56,514 nt of DNA from contig CANPIC010000015.1 of NCBI GenBank assembly GCA_947574055.1, forward strand, positions 1-56,514, given 5' to 3'. The translations under genes and the position numbers were made by a program. How positions within the stretch are numbered: the stretch's first letter is position 1; each line of letters opens with the position of its first letter. Source of the stretch: an uncultured bacterium (GTDB lineage Bacteria > Bacillota > Clostridia > Lachnospirales > Lachnospiraceae). A model generated the notes under the pieces. The model had not been told where the DNA came from and did not search any database. It saw nothing but the letters and a program-made list of their open reading frames with translations. Of the stretch, positions 8,336 through 17,200 are shown one piece after another.

Positions 8336-10573
8336 CTACGGCAGCCACGTCTTTACTTTTACCCGTCCGTTTTGCACAAGAATCTCGACCGCACCGGTAT
8401 CTTTTGTCACAAAAACATGACTGCCACACCGGCGCAGACGCTCCAGTGTATCTTCGTCCGGGTGTCCGTAGCGATTCTCTGCCCCGCATGAGATCACTGT
8501 AATCCGCGGGCCTGTCAGGGAAAGAAACGCCTCGCTGCAGGAAGCGGCAGAGCCATGATGGCCTGCTTTCAGTACTGTCACGTGTCCCGGTAAAAGATCC
8601 GCATACACCTGCGCGCGCCTGTCCGCACGTTGTCCGATACGCTCCGCGAACAGTTCTTCCGCCTCTCCGTCCAAGTCACCGGTCAGAAGAACGGAAAAGG
8701 TATCCTTTTGCAGGTAAAGGACAAGCGAAGCCGCATTTTTGTCCTCATAGATGCCTCCCTTTTGCGGATGGAGGCAGAGAAAGGAAAATCCCCCCACAGA
8801 CAGTCTGTCTCCATCCCCCATCGTGCAGACACGGACGCCGGCCGCGCCGGCCAGAGAGACGATACGTGCATATGCTTGATCCGGATTGCCGATGGCAGGC
8901 AGTACCAATGTCTCTATGCCCACTTCTTCCCGGGAGGTCCCCATCTCTTCCAGTATCTGTTCCACACCACTTATATGATCGGCATCCATATGCGTGAGAA
9001 AGACATAATCCAGTCTTTTGATGCCCCTGGATTTCAGACAGGGCAGCAGCGTATATGTCGCCAGCTGCTGCCGGGAAGTACTGCCGCCGTCTATCAGGAC
9101 AGCGCAGCCTCCCTCACTTTGCAGTAAAATACTGTCTCCCTGCCCCACATCCAATACGGTCATACGATCTCCGATCCGGACTGTACCGGTCAGAAGCCAC
9201 AGGCCACCGACCAGCAGCAGCACTGCCAGCGGCTTTGTCATATAGCGTCCCACCAGGCAAAATACCAGCAGGCAGACACAGTACATGATAATCTGCAGCG
9301 GCTCCGGCTTCCCTGTACGCCACATATGGCCGGGCATTCTTTCTGCCAGAGAGCAGCAGGCCGAAAAAAACGCCAGCAGTATAGAGACCGGCCGGAACAT
9401 AAGCCGTCCCAGCGGCGGCAATACCAGTGCGGCCAGAAAAGCCGCTATGCCAAGCACCATCACCACTCCCATCAGTGGAATGACAAGCAGATTCAACAAA
9501 AGGGAATACAGGGGAAATTCATAAAAAGAGGACAAAAGAACGGGAAGTGTAACGACCGAGACCGAGAGACCGGCCAGAAACAGCCTTGCAGCTTTTCCTC
9601 TCCAGAGCCCAGAGAGAACCGGCGCAATCCGTTCCAATCCCAAAATGGCTCCATACGAAAGCAAAAAACCGCTCTGTGTCAGCAGCAATGGCTGCCCCAA
9701 AACAGATATCAGCGCAGAAACTGACAGCGCTGTCATTCTATGATAGCTTCGCCCTGACGCCTCTGCCAGCAGACTGATCAGAAACATCAAACCGGCCCGC
9801 CAGGCGGAAGGACTGCCTCCTGTCAGAATCACATAAGAGATAAGGACTGCTGCTGTCGTCATACCGGCTACCATAAGGGGCAGGATTTTTTTCAGTCCCT
9901 GATAAAGACCCACACCAAGGAATGAGATATGCAGTCCCGAAATAGCCAGAATATGCGAGATCCCGCCGTTTTGATACGATTTTTGCACCTCCTTCGCAAG
10001 ATCCGCCTTATCGCCCAGCAGCATAGCCTGCATGATACCGGCATCTTCCCCGCAGATCTCTGTCAGCACTGCCGAAGCATACCGCCGGCAGAGATACAGT
10101 CCCTGCCGGTATCTGTCATACGATTTACTTCTCTTTATGATACTTGTTTCTCTGAGGGAAAACAGATTGCCACGGGCATGATAATAAGCAGCCGCGTCAA
10201 AACAGCCCGGATTGCGGCAACTCTCAAACGGCTCCGCCTGCCCGGAGACGATAACCGATTCCCCGCAGCGGGGTATCTCTTCTCCCGGGGCCAGATAACA
10301 TAAAATGCCCGCAGCCTTTTGGGGTTCTGTTTTTAGATTGTCTGAATTTTGATGGGGAAAGGTTCCGCTGCAGAACGTAACGGAACGGAGTGACAGGATG
10401 ATCTGTCGCTGATGGTTGTCCTTTGCTTTTTCTTCGATCCGGCTCACCGTGCCTGCCGCAGTCACAGGCCCGCTGCAGCCATCCCATGGCCCGGGCGGGT
10501 CTCCTGTCCTGATCAGAAGAAAAAGCAAAGCCAGCACAGCGAAACAGCATTTACAGAGTGTATACCGTCTCAA
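8336..10573 (-). CDS. comEC: DNA internalization competence protein ComEC/Rec2
   Basis: I place the start at a TTG at 10573, because AAGGAGG lies 6 bases upstream; an upstream start at 10609 would put this ribosome site inside the gene. That gives 745 residues. Order: an N-terminal membrane segment and DUF4131-like region, the Competence domain with many hydrophobic segments (about residues 200-470, including ILAISGLHISFLG), then a cytoplasmic metallo-beta-lactamase-like domain from about residue 490, with LDVGQGDSILL, HMDADHISG, TGDLDGEAEE and KAGHHGS. ComEC forms the channel that brings single-stranded DNA into the cell, and the C-terminal domain is thought to degrade one strand. The full domain set suggests an intact gene. 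It follows the GerMN gene by 58 bases. Confidence 0.93.
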   Translation of the reverse strand: MRRYTLCKCCFAVLALLFLLIRTGDPPGPWDGCSGPVTAAGTVSRIEEKAKDNHQRQIILSLRSVTFCSGTFPHQNSDNLKTEPQKAAGILCYLAPGEEIPRCGESVIVSGQAEPFESCRNPGCFDAAAYYHARGNLFSLRETSIIKRSKSYDRYRQGLYLCRRYASAVLTEICGEDAGIMQAMLLGDKADLAKEVQKSYQNGGISHILAISGLHISFLGVGLYQGLKKILPLMVAGMTTAAVLISYVILTGGSPSAWRAGLMFLISLLAEASGRSYHRMTALSVSALISVLGQPLLLTQSGFLLSYGAILGLERIAPVLSGLWRGKAARLFLAGLSVSVVTLPVLLSSFYEFPLYSLLLNLLVIPLMGVVMVLGIAAFLAALVLPPLGRLMFRPVSILLAFFSACCSLAERMPGHMWRTGKPEPLQIIMYCVCLLVFCLVGRYMTKPLAVLLLVGGLWLLTGTVRIGDRMTVLDVGQGDSILLQSEGGCAVLIDGGSTSRQQLATYTLLPCLKSRGIKRLDYVFLTHMDADHISGVEQILEEMGTSREEVGIETLVLPAIGNPDQAYARIVSLAGAAGVRVCTMGDGDRLSVGGFSFLCLHPQKGGIYEDKNAASLVLYLQKDTFSVLLTGDLDGEAEELFAERIGQRADRRAQVYADLLPGHVTVLKAGHHGSAASCSEAFLSLTGPRITVISCGAENRYGHPDEDTLERLRRCGSHVFVTKDTGAVEILVQNGRVKVKTWLP

Positions 10574-10631
10574 TATGGCCTCCTTACCGCCCCTGCGGCG
10601 ACGCCTCAACGCTGCCGCCGCAGGAATACAA

Positions 10632-11552
10632 TCACTCGATCAGTTCCAGATTTCGCTCAAATATAGTGGAGAGCGGAAACTTTTCCCGGAATGTCCCTTC
10701 CGTGTCCCCGTTGATGGAAATCTGGACCTTGTTTACATTGGGCAATTCCACCAGGGAATTGGTAATGGAATATATGGTCACTTCCGCAGTAGCGTTGGTC
10801 AGTGGTGTCAGAAAACTTTCATTTAAGTTCACATAGCAGATACCATCTTTTACTGTCACATTGATGACCTTTGTCTCTGCATTGATCGTGGGAAACATCT
10901 CTTCATTGTTGGGACCCTTAATCAACTGTTCCACGACCAGTTTTTCCATGGAGATATTGGTATTATACACCACCGACCTGGTAGCTTCCACCAGTTTCGT
11001 ACCACTCTCGTCTGCAAAATACAGTGTCAGACGCACTTTCTCGTAAGCATTGATCTCATCGCCCGCATTGTCGATAAACATGGATGCCTCCATAATACCG
11101 ATGGGATTGCCGGAGCGGTCGGTCAGCGGATCATTGCGCACCTTCATGGAAACAAAATCAACCCCGTCTATCTGGGTCAGAGTACGCACCAGCGCCGCTC
11201 TGGTCAGTACCTCCGTGGCAGGGTTCAGATTCCGGTATCCCTCATCCATAGTCAGGATGACCTGCGCTTCCTCCCGGCTCACTTCCAGGACCGTCGCCGC
11301 TGCGCCCAGAACCACCTTGCTGTCCGCATCTTCCGGCGCATGTGCCATTACCTCCAGCAATTCCTCGATCTGCCGGTCCGCACCTTCCTCCTGCAGCATA
11401 TAAGGTTCCCTTTCAATCCCGTTTTCGTCCTTGCTCAGATAATACACATCCACGATCCGACCGTCGCCTGTACCGCCGGTCCGGCCGCAGCCATACAGAC
11501 ACAGGCCTAACAGACACAAAAGAAAGAGCAGGATATTCCTTTTTCTCTTCAC
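10632..11552 (-). CDS. GerMN domain lipoprotein (GerM-like)
   Basis: A 306-residue lipoprotein with signal residues 1-21 and lipobox LYGC (Cys22). It carries two GerMN-type repeats, roughly residues 50-165 and 180-300; the second includes NVTVKDGICYVNLNESFL, a typical GerMN stretch. In Bacillus, GerM is an envelope lipoprotein used in sporulation and germination. Here the gene follows a histidine kinase by 15 bases and precedes comEC, an arrangement I recall from Lachnospiraceae, so it may also serve wall or envelope sensing. No catalytic residues are evident; the domain is thought to bind partners. Confidence 0.9.
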   Translation of the reverse strand: MKRKRNILLFLLCLLGLCLYGCGRTGGTGDGRIVDVYYLSKDENGIEREPYMLQEEGADRQIEELLEVMAHAPEDADSKVVLGAAATVLEVSREEAQVILTMDEGYRNLNPATEVLTRAALVRTLTQIDGVDFVSMKVRNDPLTDRSGNPIGIMEASMFIDNAGDEINAYEKVRLTLYFADESGTKLVEATRSVVYNTNISMEKLVVEQLIKGPNNEEMFPTINAETKVINVTVKDGICYVNLNESFLTPLTNATAEVTIYSITNSLVELPNVNKVQISINGDTEGTFREKFPLSTIFERNLELIE

Positions 11553-11567
11553 TTTGCCTCTCCTCCT

Positions 11568-13055
11568 TTACGCCAGATGGATCAGTGGGATCTTCACGGT
11601 AAACGTCGTCCCCTGCCCTTCCGCACTCATCACTTTGATAGAACCGCGATGCATCAGAATCGCACTCCGCGTAATGGCCAGTCCCAGTCCCGTACCACCG
11701 ATCTCTCTGGAATGGGACTTATCAACGCGATAAAACCGTTCATAAATATGTTCCTGCGCCTCCTCCGGAATCCCGATCCCCGAATCCGATATCTGCACTG
11801 TAAAGAACTGATGGTCCGCATCCAGCCTCACCCTGACCCAGCCCTCGGGCCTGTTATATTTGATGGCGTTTTCCACCAGATTGGACAGCGCCAGTGTCAG
11901 CTTGACCTCGTCCACTTCCGCTGTCACCGGACGAATACTCTCAAAAATCACTTCCACATTTTTTTTACGGGCGATCGGCCGCAGGCGCTTGAGAATCAGT
12001 TCCAGCAATTCATTGATATCCATGGAAACAATACTCAGATCAGCCGCTTTTTTATCCATTTTGACAAGCGAAAGCAGATTGTTGATAATCTTGTTTTCCC
12101 TTTCGATCTCGTTGGCAATATCTGTCATAAACTCTTTATACAGTTCTGCCGGCACTTCCTCCTGAGCCATCAGAGAGTCTGCCAGTACCTTCATCGACGT
12201 CAGCGGCGTCTTCAGTTCATGACTCACATTGGATACAAACTCCTGCCGCGAATCATCCAGTACTTTCATCCTGCCCAGGAGCTGATTAAAGGCATCTACA
12301 ATATGCTCTGTCTCCACATAGTCATTGACAGATATTTCGTCATCCGTAAAACCCGCCTTCACCTCATTGATGGCCTGCGTCACCCGCTCGAATGGGGCGA
12401 TCAGCAGCCGGGAGAGGATAAAGGCAATCGCCACCATAAATACAAGCGCAATGACTTCCACTATGATTGCCCGGCGATTGAGAATATCCAGCGTGGTCAT
12501 AATCGTACTGGTGGAAGCGCTGGAGAGAATCACCCCTTCCGCCAGGCCTTCTTCTGCTGCCTGATCGACACCGGCCTGGGAATCCGGCGTGCTCACAACC
12601 GAATTTACGATCGGTGTGGTGATCTCTATATAGCCGTTCTTACTGTCATAATTGGTCGTACCGCTCCCTTTGAAGCAGCGGATCACCTCTTCGGAAATAA
12701 TAGTACGTCCCTCGCTGATGCCGTATGTGTCTTTGATCACCTTAAAATTACGGTCAATGATTAACACCCGTCCGTCATACAGATTGGAGAGCTGATCCAA
12801 CTCTGTATTGACCACCTCAGAAGCCGTATCATGAAAATATCCATAGATCAACAGATGATTGGCCAGAATCTTAAACTGATTCTGTACATCCGCAATCCGT
12901 ACATTTACCGCCCGTTCCTCATACCCCCGCAAAATGGCATAACGCATCCCCGCGCTGGGTATGATACCGGACAGCAGAATGATAAAAAAAAGACGTGCTT
13001 TCAGACTTCTCAGAATTTTAATTTTTCCCAGGTATTTCCTGCATTTTTTAAACAT
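11568..13055 (-). CDS. Membrane sensor histidine kinase with HAMP domain (WalK/ResE-like)
   Basis: A 495-residue kinase. A membrane segment at about residues 18-36 and another at about 192-215 bracket an extracellular sensor of about 150 residues (double-Cache-like in size, no clear signature). A HAMP linker follows (RLLIAPFERVTQAINEV), then the HisKA box FVSNVSHELKTPLTSM with the phosphoacceptor His near residue 280, and an HATPase domain with NLVENAIKYN, DSGIGIP and GGTGLGLAI. There is no PAS domain, unlike Bacillus WalK. The gene follows its response regulator by 30 bases and is almost certainly its partner. The signal is unknown; neighbours suggest the cell envelope. Confidence 0.93.
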   Translation of the reverse strand: MFKKCRKYLGKIKILRSLKARLFFIILLSGIIPSAGMRYAILRGYEERAVNVRIADVQNQFKILANHLLIYGYFHDTASEVVNTELDQLSNLYDGRVLIIDRNFKVIKDTYGISEGRTIISEEVIRCFKGSGTTNYDSKNGYIEITTPIVNSVVSTPDSQAGVDQAAEEGLAEGVILSSASTSTIMTTLDILNRRAIIVEVIALVFMVAIAFILSRLLIAPFERVTQAINEVKAGFTDDEISVNDYVETEHIVDAFNQLLGRMKVLDDSRQEFVSNVSHELKTPLTSMKVLADSLMAQEEVPAELYKEFMTDIANEIERENKIINNLLSLVKMDKKAADLSIVSMDINELLELILKRLRPIARKKNVEVIFESIRPVTAEVDEVKLTLALSNLVENAIKYNRPEGWVRVRLDADHQFFTVQISDSGIGIPEEAQEHIYERFYRVDKSHSREIGGTGLGLAITRSAILMHRGSIKVMSAEGQGTTFTVKIPLIHLA

Positions 13056-13085
13056 CCGCCCAAACTCCGTTCACGCCCGCCCCAT

Positions 13086-13778
13086 TCAGTGTTTAAAGTA
13101 ATATCCCACACCCCACTTGGTATGGACATAACCAGGCTCGCTGGGATTGGTTTCGATCTTTTCCCGCAGCCGCCGGATATGCACATCCACGGTACGCACA
13201 TCTCCCGGATAATCCGCACCCCAGACAAGTTTCAGGAGACTTTCCCGGCTGTATACCTTACCCGGATGCAGCACCAGCAATTCCAGGACATCAAATTCCC
13301 GGGCCGTCAGATTGATCTCCCTGCCGGAAATAGATACCCTTCTGTTATCCCGTTCTATCCGCATATCCCCTGCTTCCAGGAAGCTGTTCTCCACCGTCTC
13401 CGTCCTGGTATGGGCCGATGTACGCCGTATGATAGCCTTGATCCTGGCCTTGACTTCAAGAATGTTAAAGGGTTTGGTGATATAGTCATCCGCACCGTAC
13501 TCCAGGCCCAGTATCTTATCCATATCCTCTCCCTTGGCTGTAAGCATCACAATGGGCACCGCAGAAAATTCCCGAATCTGCTGACATACCTCCAGCCCGG
13601 TCAGTTTCGGCAGCATAATATCCAGTAAAATAATGTCATAGACGCCGGCTTTTGCCTTTTCCACCGCCTCTTCTCCGTCGTATGCGCAGTCCACTTCCAT
13701 ACCGTCCTGCTCCAGACTAAAGCGTATCCCTTTTACGATCAGCTTTTCGTCATCTACCACCAATACCCTGTTTGCCAT
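13086..13778 (-). CDS. OmpR family response regulator (WalR-like)
   Basis: A 230-residue two-domain regulator. The receiver (residues 1-120) has the acidic pair DD at 9-10, the phosphoacceptor in LLDIMLP near Asp53, the switch Thr in MLTAKG and the Lys in ITKPF. The C-terminal winged helix has the OmpR-type pattern ending in RTVDVHIRRLREKIE and GVGYYF. It resembles WalR/YycF more than VanR in its receiver, but orthology is not proven. The gene starts 6 bases after comEA and is followed by the histidine kinase, forming one operon of comEA, regulator, kinase, GerMN protein and comEC. Confidence 0.93.
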   Translation of the reverse strand: MANRVLVVDDEKLIVKGIRFSLEQDGMEVDCAYDGEEAVEKAKAGVYDIILLDIMLPKLTGLEVCQQIREFSAVPIVMLTAKGEDMDKILGLEYGADDYITKPFNILEVKARIKAIIRRTSAHTRTETVENSFLEAGDMRIERDNRRVSISGREINLTAREFDVLELLVLHPGKVYSRESLLKLVWGADYPGDVRTVDVHIRRLREKIETNPSEPGYVHTKWGVGYYFKH

Positions 13779-13784
13779 CTGTTT

Positions 13785-14531
13785 CTACTCCTGTTTCACT
13801 GTGATCTGATCTTTGAGCTTATCGTAGCCGCTTTGTTTGATTCCGGCCACTTTCATGATATCTTCTTTTTTGCTAAAATCGCCATGACCGCTGCGATACT
13901 CCAGGATCGCCCGGGCTTTTGCCTCACCGATCCCCGGCAGGCCCATAAGCTGCTCCACCGAAGCCGTATTGATATTGACCGGACTGCCCGCCGCCCCGGA
14001 CGACGCCGGCGCTGTTTTGGCCGTATCTTCCTGCGGATATTCCAGTCCCCTGTCTTCTGCCATGACTGCCTGCTGCCCGGCCTGTCTCTCCTCTTCCGCT
14101 TCCTCTGTGGTGGGAATCCATATCCGCAGTCCGTCAGCCACCGGTTTGGCAAGGTTCACATAATCCTCACAGGCCCCGGGGGCAAACCCGCCCGCTTTCT
14201 GCACAACGGCAAAAATGCGATCGTCCGCCTCCATCCGGTAAACGCCCGCATCCTGCACCGCACCACAAATATGCACATAACATTCCTTTGTTACCTGCTG
14301 CACATGATCCGTGGCTTCTCCATCCCCATTCCCTGCCGCCTCTGTCTCCTGTATCTCACCGGCATCCACTGCCTCAGATATATCTGACATTTCCCGGCTC
14401 CCGGTGTCATATCCTTCCGGCAACAAAATCTCATCCAGCACATCCGGTCCTTTTCTGGCACAACTACATAGCAGTACGGACATACCAAGCAAAACCACAA
14501 ACACTGCGCACTTTTTTATTCTCTTCTCCAT
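13785..14531 (-). CDS. comEA: ComEA-type DNA-binding competence lipoprotein (SLBB + helix-hairpin-helix)
   Basis: A 248-residue protein with a hydrophobic N-terminus ending in LCSC, which suggests a lipoprotein (Cys24) and not a plain membrane anchor. Residues 30-80 are a low-complexity acidic linker. An SLBB-like domain follows (HICGAVQDAGVYRM... VNLAKPVADGLRIWIP), then the C-terminal tandem helix-hairpin-helix that binds double-stranded DNA: VNINTASVEQLMGLPGIGEAKARAI and the GDFSKKEDI stretch. ComEA hands DNA to ComEC. It is the first gene of the run to comEC. The gap upstream holds a divergent promoter for the orphan regulator at 14690. Confidence 0.93.
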   Translation of the reverse strand: MEKRIKKCAVFVVLLGMSVLLCSCARKGPDVLDEILLPEGYDTGSREMSDISEAVDAGEIQETEAAGNGDGEATDHVQQVTKECYVHICGAVQDAGVYRMEADDRIFAVVQKAGGFAPGACEDYVNLAKPVADGLRIWIPTTEEAEEERQAGQQAVMAEDRGLEYPQEDTAKTAPASSGAAGSPVNINTASVEQLMGLPGIGEAKARAILEYRSGHGDFSKKEDIMKVAGIKQSGYDKLKDQITVKQE

Positions 14532-14627
14532 TTGCAGACTCCTTTTCCATCCAGGAGCCTCTGACGCTGACTGGTTCTATTGTATACAAAAAAAACCGTA
14601 AATGCAAGGATTAGTTTTTCTCCAAAA

Positions 14628-14656
14628 TTGTAACTTTCACACAATCCTGTTATAAT
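14628..14656 (+). promoter_or_regulatory. Sigma-A promoter of the orphan response regulator
   Basis: TTGTAA, 17-base spacer, TATAAT, followed 34 bases later by GGGAGG ribosome site and ATG at 14690. Confidence 0.8.
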
Positions 14657-14689
14657 AAACAACAAACTAGGAAAACAGGGAGGCAGAAC

Positions 14690-15364
14690 ATGGAACAGCT
14701 TACAATACTGGTTGTAGACGACGAAAGCCGGATGCGGAAACTGGTGAGGGATTTCCTGACCAAGAGCGGCTATCATGTAATAGAAGCCGAGGACGGCAGC
14801 CGGGCGCTGGAGATTTTCTGGGAGCAGAAAGATATCGCCCTCATTCTGCTGGATGTGATGATGCCTGGCACGGATGGCTGGCAGGTTTGCCGGGAAATAC
14901 GGGAATATTCCAAAGTGCCCATCATCATGCTGACGGCCAGGTCCGACGAGCGGGACGAACTGACAGGCTTTGAACTCGGCGTGGACGAATACATTACCAA
15001 ACCGTTCAGTCCCCGGATACTGGTGGCAAGAGTGGAGGCCATTTTGCGCCGTGCCGGACAGATGAATCAAAACGAGCTTCTCTCCTGCGGCGGCATTACC
15101 CTGGATAAAAATGCCCATCAGGTTACCATTGACGGCAGTCCCGTGGAACTCAGTTACAAAGAATTTGAATTGTTGACTTATTTTATGGAAAACCGCGGCG
15201 TAGCCCTTTCCCGCGAAAAGATACTCAATCATGTATGGAATTATGATTACTTTGGTGACGCCCGCACGATCGACACACATGTCAAAAAGTTGCGGAGCAA
15301 GATGGGCGACAAAGGGGACAGCATTAAGACGATCTGGGGCATGGGATATAAATTCGAAGGATAA
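14690..15364 (+). CDS. Orphan OmpR family response regulator
   Basis: A 224-residue regulator with a receiver (DDE at 9-11, LLDVMMPG with phosphoacceptor Asp about 55, MLTARS, ITKPFS) and a winged-helix DNA-binding domain (ARTIDTHVKKLRSKMG, GMGYKFEG). All the receiver residues needed for phosphorylation are present. No histidine kinase is adjacent: the gene is alone on the plus strand between comEA and the hydF operon, with its own promoter and a hairpin after its stop. Its partner kinase must be elsewhere, or it may be served by the kinase of the neighbouring operon; neither can be shown from here. Confidence 0.92.
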   Translation: MEQLTILVVDDESRMRKLVRDFLTKSGYHVIEAEDGSRALEIFWEQKDIALILLDVMMPGTDGWQVCREIREYSKVPIIMLTARSDERDELTGFELGVDEYITKPFSPRILVARVEAILRRAGQMNQNELLSCGGITLDKNAHQVTIDGSPVELSYKEFELLTYFMENRGVALSREKILNHVWNYDYFGDARTIDTHVKKLRSKMGDKGDSIKTIWGMGYKFEG

Positions 15365-15368
15365 TATG

Positions 15369-15389
15369 GCCGTCCTTTTGGGGGACGGC
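15369..15389. terminator. Hairpin between convergent genes
   Basis: GCCGTCC, loop of 7, GGACGGC, located 4 bases after the regulator stop and just before the stop of the minus-strand gene at 15393. It has only a weak T tail on either strand, so termination efficiency is uncertain. Confidence 0.45.
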
Positions 15390-15392
15390 ACC

Positions 15393-15968
15393 TTATTCCT
15401 CCATCCGCAGCGCCCGTTCCTTTTCCCGGACAGCCGCCTCCCGCTCTGTCAGTTCCTGTTCCCAGCCCGCATACCGGTCTGTCAGGACCCTTTCATAATT
15501 AAGAATATTGGCATTTTTTCCGGTCAGGGTAATGGCAAACATGAGGATGACCAGCAGTACAAGTATAATATTCAGCCAGACGGAACGCCTGAGTTTCGAA
15601 CGCAGTGCCCGGTATTGGCTGGGCTGTATGCGTACCCTTGCCACATGCTGCTTATCCTCTTCCTGCCTGTGCGCCTGCTCCTGCCCACTGCCGCTGTGCT
15701 GCTGCAGCGGTATGTTTCTTGCCCGGCTGGCCAGATTGTTCTCTTCCAGAAAATTCTTCAGCTTCTGCAGATACTGGAATCCCACCGGTGTCTGAAAAAT
15801 ACCATTCTCGATCGCTTTATTATAAATCGTAAGGATACTTTCCGGATCGTCATACCGCAGCCGTTTTTCCAGAAATGTGATCTTATCCAGCTCTGTCCTG
15901 GCCAGCTTTGCCTCTTCCTGCGTGCGGAACTGAAATCCTTCCACTTCCCATGTTTCTTTTCTTTCCAT
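15393..15968 (-). CDS. Hypothetical single-pass membrane protein with coiled-coil tail
   Basis: A 191-residue protein I do not recognise. It begins with a short amphipathic part that reads like a polypeptide-binding or tetratricopeptide-type helix set (residues 1-75), a Gln-rich linker (about 88-108), one strong membrane segment (about 130-148, LNIILVLLVILMFAITL) and a charged C-terminal coiled coil (about 160-190). By the positive-inside rule the larger N-terminal part is probably cytoplasmic. It starts 12 bases after the hydF stop and is the last gene of the hydrogenase-maturation operon, but I see no iron-sulfur motif. The link to hydrogenase is positional only. Confidence 0.8.
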   Translation of the reverse strand: MERKETWEVEGFQFRTQEEAKLARTELDKITFLEKRLRYDDPESILTIYNKAIENGIFQTPVGFQYLQKLKNFLEENNLASRARNIPLQQHSGSGQEQAHRQEEDKQHVARVRIQPSQYRALRSKLRRSVWLNIILVLLVILMFAITLTGKNANILNYERVLTDRYAGWEQELTEREAAVREKERALRMEE

Positions 15969-15980
15969 AAAAACCTCTGA

Positions 15981-17189
15981 CTATGTATTCCCTGCAATTG
16001 CCACCTGATCCAGAATACCGCTCAGCCATGCGAGGGCCACACCATAATTGGTCATCGGCACCCCCTGCTCTTTGGCACGCTCTGTCCGCGACAGAATATA
16101 TCTGCGGTTAAACATACAGCCGCCACACTGAATGATCAGATCATACCCCCTGAGATCCTGCGGAAAATCCATGCCGCTTACCATATCCACCTGCAGACTC
16201 GCTCCGCACCGCTCTCGCAGCATACGCGGCAGCTTCACCCGGCCGATATCTTCGGCCAGCGGCGCATGTGTACAACATTCTGCAATCAGCACCCGGGAGT
16301 CCGCTCCCAGGTCAGCGATCCTTCCGGCGCTCCGGATATAATAGGTTACATCTCCTTTATATGCCGCAAACAAAACGGAAAAAGAGGTAAGCAGACTGCC
16401 TTCCGGCTTTTTTTCATATACGGCCGGGAACGCCTGGGAATCCGTTATGATCAGCTGCGGCGGCTCCCGCAACTTTTCAAGCGCCGCTGGCAGTCCGTCG
16501 ACCGTCGCACAGACCGTGATACACTTCTTATCCAGAAGTTCCCGGATGGTCTGCACCTGAGGCAGGATCAGCCGGCCCTTCGGCGCCTGGATATCCTGAG
16601 GCATTACAAGCAGCACCGTATCTCCCTCTCTGACCAGAGAGCCGGTGATGTCCGCCGGTGCCCAGGCCTCCGGCAGCGCCCGCAGCAGCCGTTCGCGCAG
16701 CGTATCCAGCCCGGCCCGGTCCCATGCACTGACAATAAGCGCCCCTTCTCCCAGATATTCCTCTGCCCGCTGCGCCAGCGCCCGGGCCTCTTCCCCATGA
16801 TCCCCTTTACTCACCACCGGGATCACGGGAACCTGTCTTTCCCGGAAATACTGATACCAGCACTTTTCCCCTTCCAGATCCCCTTCTGCACAGAGCAACA
16901 CGGCAATATCGGCTTTCTCTGCCGTCTGCCTGGTTTTCTCCACCCGCAGTTCTCCCAGCCGGCCCTCGTCATCAAATCCCGCCGTATCCATCAGGACACA
17001 GGGCCCCAGACCGGGAATCTCCATCGGTTTGCTGACCGGATCAGTGGTTGTGCCTGCCTCGGAGGAGACAATCGAGACTTCCTGCCCGGCAAAGGCGTTA
17101 AGCAGGGATGATTTGCCACTGTTACGTCTGCCGAAAAAGCCGATATGAATCCGGTTTGCCGCCGGTGTCTGCTGTAAAGTTGATGCCAT
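15981..17189 (-). CDS. hydF: [FeFe]-hydrogenase maturation GTPase HydF
   Basis: 402 residues from the ATG at 17189; a longer frame overlaps hydG and is not used. The N-terminal GTPase domain shows a P-loop (GRRNSGKSS, residues 20-28), the switch AGTTTDPV and the DTAGFDD motif. A dimerisation region follows, and the C-terminal part has the iron-sulfur ligands: CTH near residue 318 and a QCGGC cluster about 50 residues later, the usual HydF spacing with Gln in place of the His often seen before CGGC. HydF is the scaffold on which the diiron subcluster is assembled before transfer to the hydrogenase. It lies downstream of hydE and hydG in one operon. Confidence 0.95.
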   Translation of the reverse strand: MASTLQQTPAANRIHIGFFGRRNSGKSSLLNAFAGQEVSIVSSEAGTTTDPVSKPMEIPGLGPCVLMDTAGFDDEGRLGELRVEKTRQTAEKADIAVLLCAEGDLEGEKCWYQYFRERQVPVIPVVSKGDHGEEARALAQRAEEYLGEGALIVSAWDRAGLDTLRERLLRALPEAWAPADITGSLVREGDTVLLVMPQDIQAPKGRLILPQVQTIRELLDKKCITVCATVDGLPAALEKLREPPQLIITDSQAFPAVYEKKPEGSLLTSFSVLFAAYKGDVTYYIRSAGRIADLGADSRVLIAECCTHAPLAEDIGRVKLPRMLRERCGASLQVDMVSGMDFPQDLRGYDLIIQCGGCMFNRRYILSRTERAKEQGVPMTNYGVALAWLSGILDQVAIAGNT

Positions 17190-17200
17190 GGTATCGCCTC

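Noticed and set aside
11577..12764. A 395-codon plus-strand frame opposite the histidine kinase.
   Set aside because: The minus strand has all kinase motifs; the antisense product has no family pattern.
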